Assembly (NCBI GenBank): GCA_000991805.1
Contig: LBSF01000023.1
Span: 1 to 14,066, forward strand
Direction of reading: 5' to 3'
Length of the DNA: 14,066 nucleotides
DNA from: a candidate division WS6 bacterium GW2011_GWC2_36_7
GTDB taxonomy: Bacteria; Patescibacteriota; Dojkabacteria; SC72
The notes beneath the pieces are model-generated. The model ran no database searches, was not told where the DNA came from, and worked only from the letters and a program-made list of their open reading frames with translations. This document shows, piece after piece, positions 1-6,591 of the stretch. The position numbers and the translations under genes were made by a program. How positions within the stretch are numbered: the stretch's first letter is position 1; every line of letters starts with the position of its first letter.

Positions 1-324
1 GAAGAAAAACGAATTATTGATACGATTGTAGAGAAGCCCTTGGAGAATCCTCCTTCATTACTTGCAACCTATGGAAGATATTTAGTTGATTACAGCATTT
101 TTGATTATCTAAACAAAGAGAATATTCAACAAGGAGAGTTATATTTCCCAGTAGCATTGGACAAATTGTGCAAAGTGAAGAATGTATATTGTAAGGCTGT
201 AGATGGAGAATGGTTAACTACTGGAGATCCATTAAGCTATTTAGAAGCACAGATAAAGTATGCAATGAGAAGAGAAGATTACAAAAAGGAACTGAAGAGA
301 TTTTTTTCAAATATTGAAAAGTAA
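1..324 (+). CDS. galU: UTP-glucose-1-phosphate uridylyltransferase, C-terminal part (5' end outside window)
   Basis: The frame is open from base 1 to the TAA at 322-324, so this is the last ~107 residues of a longer gene; the TTG at base 40 is just an internal codon. The family makes UDP-glucose from UTP and glucose-1-phosphate in the cytoplasm, for glycans and envelope sugars. The visible part matches the GalU C-terminal pattern in order: an IVEKP strand, a GRYLVDYSIFDYL segment (GalU 'GRYvl...iFd.L'), a GELYFPVALDKL helix (GalU 'gGEiqLTDAl..L'), a DGEWLTTGDPLSYLEA block (GalU 'yDcGdk.gYl.A') and an 'IKYAMRREDYKKEL' tail. The usual Asp-Cys-Gly before the lysine loop is replaced by Thr-Thr-Gly-Asp. 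The nucleotide-binding N-terminus lies outside the window, so another sugar-1-phosphate nucleotidyltransferase remains possible. It converges on the minus-strand operon with a 9-base gap and no visible terminator hairpin. Confidence 0.8.
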   Translation, partial: EEKRIIDTIVEKPLENPPSLLATYGRYLVDYSIFDYLNKENIQQGELYFPVALDKLCKVKNVYCKAVDGEWLTTGDPLSYLEAQIKYAMRREDYKKELKRFFSNIEK

Positions 325-333
325 TTCCTATGT

Positions 334-1185
334 TTACTCTACAACCCAAGGAATTGCTTTTGATATACAGTATTTATATGCTCCTGAGTATATATTTTGA
401 TATCCTGGTCTTGCATGAATTATTAATTTCTGAGGCTCTATATTCCCTATGATATCAATATTGAGATGTGACTTTTCTATATGGTTAAGGTCAATGACAA
501 TTCCCAAATTAGAGTAATCTTTTACAAAATCATAAATTTTCATTGGATCTTCAAATGTTCCTAATGCTTCTTTGAATTTTATATTTGAGAAAGTTAAATT
601 TTCAAAAAATAGCTTTTGATCTAATGTGTTAGCTACGGTGTTTAAATAATTTAGTACCTTCGGTATATTTTCTTTTCTTCCTTGGGATGCAAAATATATT
701 ATATCGGGGTGTAGAACAATTTCTTGTTTTTTTTCAGCTAATTCAAAATGTCTCTGTATTAGAAAATTAGTAATATATTTCAAAGGATCAAGGCTGTCGC
801 CAATTTCAGCAGTAATTCCACTTGTTTCATTGGGCGATTTGGTATATGTCTGTGGAAGATATTCTCCATATAATTTATTATCTTCATGTATTTTTACATA
901 CTCATTTGCTATTACTGTTTGTTGTCGTAATGGGAGCTTTTGGACATTAGTTTTTAATTGATTTGATAGTTCTTCTACAAGTATTTCCTGAGTACGAGGT
1001 AAATAATATTTATTTTCAACATCGAAGTTGATTGCTGTATGATCATCATTTGTAGGATTTGTTTCAATATGTAACAGAGAAAATGGTGCATGATATATAT
1101 CAAGGGGAGTACTGGTGATAGTTAAATCGTGGTCTAAATCATTCTGTGGATATGAGTATGTTTCTGGTGTATCGCTAGGAGGCAT
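334..1185 (-). CDS. Xylose isomerase-like / AP endonuclease 2-type TIM-barrel protein
   Basis: This 283-residue protein has no signal peptide or membrane segment. Its second half resembles the AP_endonuc_2 / sugar phosphate isomerase-epimerase TIM barrel. Candidate metal ligands appear in the family's order at strand ends: H159 in VLHPD, E195 in FFENL, D232 and H235 in VIDLNH, H257 in IHARPG, and E283 as the final residue of the closing strand (PWVVE). The first ~130 residues are less recognisable. The family covers sugar isomerases, epimerases and endonuclease IV; the substrate cannot be told here. It is the last gene of the operon: its ATG at 1185 lies inside the end of the nucleotidyltransferase gene (11-base overlap) with no Shine-Dalgarno, suggesting translational coupling. 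A sugar-related role fits that neighbour, but a DNA-repair role is not excluded. Confidence 0.55.
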   Translation of the reverse strand: MPPSDTPETYSYPQNDLDHDLTITSTPLDIYHAPFSLLHIETNPTNDDHTAINFDVENKYYLPRTQEILVEELSNQLKTNVQKLPLRQQTVIANEYVKIHEDNKLYGEYLPQTYTKSPNETSGITAEIGDSLDPLKYITNFLIQRHFELAEKKQEIVLHPDIIYFASQGRKENIPKVLNYLNTVANTLDQKLFFENLTFSNIKFKEALGTFEDPMKIYDFVKDYSNLGIVIDLNHIEKSHLNIDIIGNIEPQKLIIHARPGYQNIYSGAYKYCISKAIPWVVE

Positions 1186-1942
1186 AATTGTTATTTATAA
1201 AGTTATTATATTCTTCTACCGTATTCACACTGTAATAGGATTTTACATTGATATCCTGCACTGTTACCAATTTATTATTCTTAATTAGGATTTCCGCAAG
1301 ATCATCTTCACCAAATATACCTAGAAAGTCCTGTCTTGAGGCTTCTTCATAGATATCAAGTAGGGAATTAATATTAAACAAATAATCGCCTAAACTATTT
1401 TTAAAGGTATTGCCTGAGAACGACTTATTATAAAAATATTGTTTATCATTTAATTTACATCCTAGAAGTTTGTTTTCTGAATCAACAATCAAATTAGCCG
1501 CTACAGGAACATGATAATCTGATGAGATTAAATAATCCATCTTATTCTGAACCATAGAATTTATAAAATCAAAGTTATCATATTCAGCGATAGTGTCTCC
1601 ATTTACAGTATAGAGAAGGGTATACCCTTTAATATTCTGGACTATATTGCAGATAGCTTTTCCTTGTCCTATTGGTTTCTCCTCATATATTAATGTTACT
1701 TTATCTCCATATTTTTGTACCGTTTCAAGGAAGTATTCATAGGCATATGAATAGTTAACAAATATATGCTCAACGTTAATATTGAGTAGTCTTTCAATAT
1801 TTATTTCAAGAAAGGTTTGGTCTTGTTGTTTTAATAGTAGCGGTTTAGGGATTTCGTTGGTATAGGGCATTAATCTAGTTCCAAGACCTGAGCAGAATAC
1901 ATAGCCAACTAGTTTGGTGTCAGGATAGTTATTGTTTAACAT
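1175..1942 (-). CDS. NDP-sugar pyrophosphorylase-type nucleotidyltransferase
   Basis: This is a cytoplasmic nucleotidyltransferase with a GT-A fold, of the type that couples a sugar-1-phosphate to an NTP. The signature G-L-G-T-R-L followed by a P-K-P-L lysine loop is clear near the N-terminus (residues 26-42 counted from the TTG at 1963), and the metal-binding Asp is in VNGDT. The phosphate-loop region EEKPIGQGKA corresponds to the 'e..plGTaGa' of RfbA/GlmU-like enzymes. The length of 255 residues is that of a bare catalytic domain, without a left-handed helix domain. Three starts are possible: TTG 1963, ATG 1954 and ATG 1942. ATG 1942 is preferred because it overlaps the acyl-CoA synthetase stop by only 14 bases, as in the rest of the operon, and leaves about 12 residues before the first strand. 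None has a well-spaced ribosome site. The sugar and the nucleotide are unknown; a GalU-like gene lies nearby on the other strand. Confidence 0.75.
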   Translation of the reverse strand: MLNNNYPDTKLVGYVFCSGLGTRLMPYTNEIPKPLLLKQQDQTFLEINIERLLNINVEHIFVNYSYAYEYFLETVQKYGDKVTLIYEEKPIGQGKAICNIVQNIKGYTLLYTVNGDTIAEYDNFDFINSMVQNKMDYLISSDYHVPVAANLIVDSENKLLGCKLNDKQYFYNKSFSGNTFKNSLGDYLFNINSLLDIYEEASRQDFLGIFGEDDLAEILIKNNKLVTVQDINVKSYYSVNTVEEYNNFINNNYAS

Positions 1943-4037
1943 AGAATTTAGCATCAACGACAACTGCTCTCTTCTCTGTAATCATTACAGGATTAATATC
2001 CATTGAAATGATTTCAGGATAGTTAATAAGCAGTTTCTCAATCTTATATATCAAGTCGAGAATCTTTTCTTTTGCAAGTGCAGGCTTTCCTCTATATCCA
2101 TTTATAATCATAGATATTTTTGTTTCATCAAATAGATCCCTAATCTTTTGTTCGTTTTCTGGAACAAGGATATGTTTAATATCTTTGTAAACTTCTGTAT
2201 ATATTCCACCTTGTCCAATAGCTAGAAGGTGTCCGAATCCTTTCCCGTCTTTTTCATAAATTCTAGAGTCCCCTTCTCTATTAGCACCAATAAAGAACTC
2301 GACTTTTCCTTCAATCATTTCTTGAACTAAAATCTCCGGAGCAGGATTCCCTGTTATTTTCGTTATATTTTCTCTCAACTCTACAAATTTCTCTTCAAAT
2401 TCTGTAATTGTTCTAATATCAAGATATATACCTTTGAAATCTGTCTTATGAGCTAAATCCTTTGCAGTTGCTTTAATAGCTACAGGGAAGGTTACAGCTG
2501 CAAAATCCACAGCTTCCTCAATACTTCCTGTTACAACCTCCTTAGGAATATCTATTTTAAATTCTTCAAGTAAAGCAATGCCTAAATTCTCTGGAAGAAC
2601 CTTTATCACTTCTTCCTCGGTATATGCCAATATTTCCTTTCTATGCTTCGCTCGAGTTTTGTAATCATCGCAGTTCATAGTTTTGGTGTTTTCTTTGTTC
2701 TCTCCAAATTTTGCAAGCTTTGCAATTAAGTGTATACCTTCTTGTATATCATTGAATGAGGGTTGGTTATTTCGATCGAGGATTCTAAAGCCCGCCTTAA
2801 TATCCTTTCCTCCAAGGAAACAAGCATAGATTGGTTTGGAGGTTAACTTCCCCATATCTACTATCTTCTGTGCAGTTCCTTCAATATCTGTTATTAATTG
2901 TGGTGTAAGAATTGTGAATATCGAGTCAACATCTCTTTCTTCGAGAACTGTTTCAATGGCTAGCTCATATCTGTCGCTTTTTGCATCACCAAGGATATCT
3001 ATTGGATCTTTAATATTTGACTCTCTAGGTAGTACCTTGAGAAGCTTTTGTTTTGTCTTTTCACCTATCTCAGTTAATACAAGGCTTTCTTTTTCAACTG
3101 CGTCTGTTGCAAGTATACCTGGGCCTCCGGCATTAGTGATAATGGCAATATTTCTTCCATCTGGGATGGCATTCTGATTTATTAGAGTTATTAGTTTGAA
3201 GAGGTCTTCTGAGTTCTCAGCAAGTATGATATTTCCTTTTTTTACTGCAGCTATTATGGTGTCATACGAGGATGCCAATGATCCTGTGTGTGAAGAGATT
3301 GCCTGTTTTGCTTTGTCTGAACTACCTGGCGCAATTAGTAATATTGGTTTCCTAGCTTTTTGTGCAAGTGAAATGAATTCTTTTCCATCAGAGAATTCCT
3401 CAAGATACAAAGCGAGTGCTTTAACTGTGTTATCAAAGAGAAGTGTTTGCATTAATTCATTTTCTTGTATATCAGCTTTGTTACCCAATGATATGATATG
3501 TGAGAAACCGATACCTGTTTCGCATGCCATATCAAGAATTGCAGTACAGAAAGCTCCGGACTGTGATACAAAAGCGATATTACCATCACCAGGGTTCTCT
3601 CTGGCGAATGATAGGTTGATTTTTGCCTTATTATTTATGAATCCTAAGCAGTTTGGTCCTAACAATCGGATTTTTGCATCTTTAAGTTTCGTAGTCATCT
3701 TTTCTTCGAGAAGCTTTCCTTCATCTCCAGTTTCTTTGAAACCAGCGGTGATTATAACCACGGATTTCACCTTTTTGTCTATGCACTGATCAATGATAGT
3801 ATCTACGAACTGATATGGTATGGCTATACAGACTAAATCTATGTTTTCCTTTATAGCGGATATATCTGGATATGCTTCTCTTCCTTGTATTTCTGTATAT
3901 TTGGGATTAATTGGATATATCTTTCCATTGTAACCATCTTCTATGAGATTTTTGAGTATTACAGAGGCAATTTTTTCAGAATCTTGGGAAGCTCCAACAA
4001 TAGCGATAGACTTAGGCGAGAATATTGTATTTTCCAT
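1929..4037 (-). CDS. acdAB: Acetate/acyl-CoA ligase (ADP-forming), fused alpha-beta chain
   Basis: The enzyme converts acyl-CoA + ADP + Pi to acid + CoA + ATP, the ATP-yielding last step of 2-oxoacid fermentation. The 702 residues cover the full fused architecture: a CoA-binding Rossmann domain (about 1-130, with SIAIVGAS and LGPNCLG), succinyl-CoA-ligase-like flavodoxin domains (about 150-440, with VSQSGAF, the phosphohistidine candidate H250 in SSHTGS, and NAGGPG at 302-307), then an ATP-grasp domain (about 480-700, with the second shuttle His candidate H530 in AHKTD and DINPVM near the end). The ATP-grasp region carries what looks like a short insertion (about 586-600) before FGHLLAIGQGG, where relatives usually read 'rDp.FGp...G.GG'. 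The ATG at 4037 overlaps the korB stop by one base (TAATG), with no Shine-Dalgarno. Acetyl-CoA is the default substrate, but branched or aryl acyl-CoAs are also used in this family. Confidence 0.92.
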   Translation of the reverse strand: MENTIFSPKSIAIVGASQDSEKIASVILKNLIEDGYNGKIYPINPKYTEIQGREAYPDISAIKENIDLVCIAIPYQFVDTIIDQCIDKKVKSVVIITAGFKETGDEGKLLEEKMTTKLKDAKIRLLGPNCLGFINNKAKINLSFARENPGDGNIAFVSQSGAFCTAILDMACETGIGFSHIISLGNKADIQENELMQTLLFDNTVKALALYLEEFSDGKEFISLAQKARKPILLIAPGSSDKAKQAISSHTGSLASSYDTIIAAVKKGNIILAENSEDLFKLITLINQNAIPDGRNIAIITNAGGPGILATDAVEKESLVLTEIGEKTKQKLLKVLPRESNIKDPIDILGDAKSDRYELAIETVLEERDVDSIFTILTPQLITDIEGTAQKIVDMGKLTSKPIYACFLGGKDIKAGFRILDRNNQPSFNDIQEGIHLIAKLAKFGENKENTKTMNCDDYKTRAKHRKEILAYTEEEVIKVLPENLGIALLEEFKIDIPKEVVTGSIEEAVDFAAVTFPVAIKATAKDLAHKTDFKGIYLDIRTITEFEEKFVELRENITKITGNPAPEILVQEMIEGKVEFFIGANREGDSRIYEKDGKGFGHLLAIGQGGIYTEVYKDIKHILVPENEQKIRDLFDETKISMIINGYRGKPALAKEKILDLIYKIEKLLINYPEIISMDINPVMITEKRAVVVDAKFYVKQ

Positions 4038-4894
4038 TATTTAAATTGATCAAATAGTTTTTGTATATCATATTGGTTTACTTCGTCGACTAGTTCAGAT
4101 TGAGAATCTTTTCTATTTTCTTGAAGTTCATAATATGTCTCGAGTTCTGTATTCCTGTATATTATACCAGTATTTATATTTTCATTGGTGATTGTTCCAA
4201 TCTTTCTAGCCTCTTCTAATGTGTTAGCAGAATCCTCTACTTTATGAATTCTTTGCATGAACCATTGTGGAGTACATTCTTCATTGTATGTTGGACATAA
4301 TTGCATTATTTCAATTACACTGCATCCTTTGTTTTGTATGCCCGCTTTTATTAATTCTGTTAATTGTTGCATATCTCCAGAATATCCTCGTGCATAGAAG
4401 GATGGATTAGGGCTTAAGATTATTTCAGATGGCTCTAAGGTCCTCTCAGGCTTGCTATCTGGAAGTCCGTACATTGGCTTCTCTTCGTCAGTTGTTAATG
4501 TTGCTTGTCCTGTTGTTAGTGCAAAATTTTGATTGTTATGTATTAGTATTGTAATGTCATAGTTGGATCGTATTGCATGTATAAGGTGATCCAAGCCTTC
4601 GTGGAAGCATGCTCCATCTCCAAGGTCAGCTATTACGGTAAATTTTCTATTAGCTAAATGTAGGCCTGCAGCTAAAGGAATGGCTCTTCCATGTAGACCT
4701 TTAAACGCATAAGTGTTTATTTTGTCTGCACCATTTCCGTTACAACCAATATCAAATGCTATATATGTTTGTGATGGTGTTATGTCTAATTCTGAGAGTG
4801 CCTTTTTCAAAGACATATGTATCAAAAAGTTCCCACATCCTGGGCACCATGTGGGCTTTAAATTTGAATTGTATTCATTTAGATCTATTGCCAT
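4037..4894 (-). CDS. korB: 2-oxoacid:ferredoxin oxidoreductase, beta (TPP-binding) subunit
   Basis: This subunit binds thiamine diphosphate and one [4Fe-4S] cluster and passes electrons from the decarboxylated 2-oxoacid to ferredoxin. Evidence over its 285 residues: the N-terminal WCPGCGN motif (C17, C20), plus C51 in DIGCNG and C200 in QLCPTYNE. These four cysteines are placed as expected for the single cluster of KorB/PorB-type subunits. GLHGRAIPLA (about 66-75) is a family hallmark. The TPP-Mg site is GDG at 92-94 followed about 26 residues later by HNN at 119-121 and the FALTTGQ strand. There is no fused ferredoxin domain. It starts in a TAATG overlap with the alpha-chain gene and ends in a TAATG overlap with the acyl-CoA synthetase. 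The symbol is by family; pyruvate, 2-oxoglutarate and branched 2-oxoacids cannot be told apart here. Confidence 0.93.
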   Translation of the reverse strand: MAIDLNEYNSNLKPTWCPGCGNFLIHMSLKKALSELDITPSQTYIAFDIGCNGNGADKINTYAFKGLHGRAIPLAAGLHLANRKFTVIADLGDGACFHEGLDHLIHAIRSNYDITILIHNNQNFALTTGQATLTTDEEKPMYGLPDSKPERTLEPSEIILSPNPSFYARGYSGDMQQLTELIKAGIQNKGCSVIEIMQLCPTYNEECTPQWFMQRIHKVEDSANTLEEARKIGTITNENINTGIIYRNTELETYYELQENRKDSQSELVDEVNQYDIQKLFDQFK

Positions 4895-5772
4895 TATATT
4901 TGTATGTTTAAGATATCTTCTAGGAAGAGTGGTTTCCCATTGTATTTTAGAATTTTTTCCTTAAATTGGTACCCTGAAGCTTCTGTTAATATCTTTCCTA
5001 ACTCTCCAGTTTGATTATTTTCTACTAGAATTATTCTCTTTCCTGAGGAGACAAGATTTAAAAGAGTCTGAGTTCTAGTTGGGAAGAGATATTCATAATG
5101 TAAATATGCAATGTTCATTCCTTCACTTATTGCATCTAAGATTGGATTTTTCGTACTTCCACATCCCACCAATACGGTTTGAGCTTGTGGATTCCCATAC
5201 AAGACTGGTTCGGGTAGGTTGTTTAATAGCGTTGATTGTTTCTGCATTCTCTTATCTGACATTTCTCTTATTTCGTCCATATTTTCTGTGCTTTGGCTGG
5301 CTTGGTTGTGCTCATCACTATTGTTAAGATATGGTTTTTTGTCAAAACTTGGTATCCATCTAGGTGATATTCCTGTATTAGTTATCTCATATCGATTTTC
5401 GCCATTGTACGTTCCTCTTTGTATTTGTAAAGCTCGAGGTAATGTTTCAACTGTGAAGATGGATTCGGCTATTTGTTTTTCTGTAAGAACTATTACTGGG
5501 ATTTGGTAGGTCTCTGCAATATTGAAGGCTTGTTGAATTAGTATATATCCTGATTGGATATCACTTACACATAGTACTGCTTTGGGAAACTCTCCATGCC
5601 CTGATTTAACAGCTGTATGAATATCGCTACTGCCTGTCCATGTTGGAACTCCTGTTCCTGCTCCTATTCTTTGTGCTAGTACTATAACTAAGGGTGTTTC
5701 TGTTATACCTGCGCATGAGATAGTTTCTTGCATTAAATCAAATCCCCCACCTCTGTACGGCTGTAATTTCAC
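4894..5772 (-). CDS. korA: 2-oxoacid:ferredoxin oxidoreductase alpha subunit, C-terminal fragment (frame disrupted)
   Basis: This frame continues the alpha chain begun in the upstream gene, in the +1 frame. From GGGFDLMQE onward it matches KorA-type alpha chains without a break: TETPLVIVLAQR, a G-x-G-T-G-V-P-T-W-T loop (the usual 'GPSTGLPT' is GAGTGVPT here), the ISPRWIPS and SDEHNQ linker signatures, the KRMQK helix, the VGCGSTKN strand that opens the second alpha domain, and an ENNQTGEL C-terminal motif. The reported start (GTG 5772) is inside the upstream frame, and its first seven residues (MKLQPYR) have no family counterpart, so it is probably not a real initiation site. Conservation is intact to the TAA, which argues for a recent break, an assembly error or an expressed split protein rather than old decay. 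It overlaps korB by one base (TAATG). Confidence 0.85.
   Translation of the reverse strand: MKLQPYRGGGFDLMQETISCAGITETPLVIVLAQRIGAGTGVPTWTGSSDIHTAVKSGHGEFPKAVLCVSDIQSGYILIQQAFNIAETYQIPVIVLTEKQIAESIFTVETLPRALQIQRGTYNGENRYEITNTGISPRWIPSFDKKPYLNNSDEHNQASQSTENMDEIREMSDKRMQKQSTLLNNLPEPVLYGNPQAQTVLVGCGSTKNPILDAISEGMNIAYLHYEYLFPTRTQTLLNLVSSGKRIILVENNQTGELGKILTEASGYQFKEKILKYNGKPLFLEDILNIQI
5738..5772 (-). other. Frame break and short deletion in the oxidoreductase alpha chain
   Basis: The two alpha-chain frames overlap by these 35 bases. The upstream frame reads SEITAV-QRWGI-stop, while the downstream frame reads QPYR-GGGFDLM. Going from the first frame to the second needs a +1 shift. Compared with the family pattern as I remember it, about 17-18 residues between 'SEITAV' and 'GGGF' are missing, so roughly 50 bases are lost. 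That is 2 modulo 3, which agrees with the observed frame change. A run of five G sits at the joint. The call is a lesion or assembly error; a programmed shift alone would not restore the missing residues. Confidence 0.75.
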
Positions 5773-6547
5773 TTTCAGCTTGTTTTATGAGTATGCCTGT
5801 CTCTTTGTAGGTATTACCTAAATATTTGAATATGGATGTTGCAGGAGTCATAGGGTAACCATAGTAGGCTCTTACACCTGCAGATATAGCACCTAGTGCA
5901 ATTGCATCGTTTCCAGTTAAGATCTTACTATCCTTCTTTTCTGATGGAAGATTAGGAATATATGTTTTTTGAGTGTATTCTTCCTTAAATTCCGAGGTAT
6001 TATATCCCGCATTAAGACAAAGGATGTTTTTATTTATAATCTCTTCTCCCTTTGAGGCGAATATTTCTTTAACGATATTTGCTAAATCATTTGGGTTAAA
6101 TCCAAGGAGTTTCCATAGGAAGCTAGTCATTACAATATTCGCCATGATTGAGCTTCCTCCAGCTTCGACTGCAATTTTCTCTGAGTCTAAATATATTACA
6201 TGTATTTGATTTTGTGTAATCCAGCTTTGTTCTTCAGGAGAGAATTCTACTTTTGAATCATCGTACAACAAAATTCCATTAGGATTAAGGGAGTGTAGGT
6301 ATTCATGAACGGCTTCTGGGTCCAATATTGTTAGGATATTACAGTTTTGTGAGGATGAGGAGATATATTTATTGGAGAAGTCTATTTGATATGAAGCGAC
6401 ACCACCCTTAATTAGAGAAGGATATTCTCTATATGAAAATATGTCATATCCTAAGGATTTTATAGCTTTGCTTAGAAGTATTCCTAAGGTATTTATACCT
6501 TGACCTGATTCTCCGCCAAGTTTTATGCAATATCGATTAGTGGGCAT
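5738..6547 (-). CDS. korA: 2-oxoacid:ferredoxin oxidoreductase gamma-alpha chain, N-terminal fragment (frame disrupted)
   Basis: First gene of the energy operon. The gamma (POR) domain fills about residues 8-185, with GGESGQG near the N-terminus and REYPSLIKGG at about 43-51. After a linker the pyrimidine-binding alpha domain starts at GNDAIALGAISAG and runs through YGYPMTPATS to KQAESEITAV, which carries the family's catalytic Glu pair ('tEdEiaai'). It then reads QRWGI and stops at TGA 5738. In relatives the chain continues through a conserved ~17-18-residue stretch (like 'nmaiGasyaGaramtatS') into GGGF; that stretch is absent here, and GGGF appears in the next frame. Start choice: ATG 6553 lies only 2 bases after a good -10 box, so it cannot be in an mRNA made from that promoter. 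ATG 6547, 8 bases after it, is preferred and would give a leaderless mRNA. Confidence 0.87.
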   Translation of the reverse strand: MPTNRYCIKLGGESGQGINTLGILLSKAIKSLGYDIFSYREYPSLIKGGVASYQIDFSNKYISSSSQNCNILTILDPEAVHEYLHSLNPNGILLYDDSKVEFSPEEQSWITQNQIHVIYLDSEKIAVEAGGSSIMANIVMTSFLWKLLGFNPNDLANIVKEIFASKGEEIINKNILCLNAGYNTSEFKEEYTQKTYIPNLPSEKKDSKILTGNDAIALGAISAGVRAYYGYPMTPATSIFKYLGNTYKETGILIKQAESEITAVQRWGI

Positions 6548-6584
6548 ATTCATATACTATACTTCAAGACGTGTTTTGTGTAAA
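6545..6584 (-). promoter_or_regulatory. Promoter of the oxidoreductase operon, probably giving a leaderless mRNA
   Basis: On the minus strand, a -35 box TTTACA (6584-6579) is followed by a 17-base spacer and a -10 box TATAGT (6561-6556), both one or two bases from the sigma70-type consensus. The next 8 bases lead to the ATG at 6547, so a start site 7-9 bases past the -10 box falls at or just before that ATG. No Shine-Dalgarno is present. The promoter begins 7 bases after the stop codon of the pilin-like gene. Confidence 0.65.
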
Positions 6585-6591
6585 TTACTTT

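Noticed and set aside
325..333. Bidirectional terminator between the convergent galU-like gene and the TIM-barrel gene
   Set aside because: Only nine bases separate the stops, and no stem-loop with a T-run is visible in or next to the gap.
1178..1183. AGGAGG on the plus strand, a perfect Shine-Dalgarno
   Set aside because: No start codon with a sensible open frame follows on the plus strand. The bases encode Pro-Pro-Ser and the overlapping Ala-Ser-stop on the minus strand.
3196..3789. A 197-codon open frame on the plus strand
   Set aside because: It is the antisense of the well-conserved acyl-CoA synthetase domains, shows no family features, and has no promoter or ribosome site of its own.
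5738..5772. Programmed +1 frameshift to make a full alpha chain
   Set aside because: A +1 slip would join the frames but would not supply the ~17-18 conserved residues missing at the joint, and no known slippery +1 site with a stimulator is evident.
6551..6553. First ATG of the oxidoreductase alpha gene as the start
   Set aside because: It lies 2 bases after the -10 box, upstream of any start site that box could direct; the ATG at 6547 fits better.
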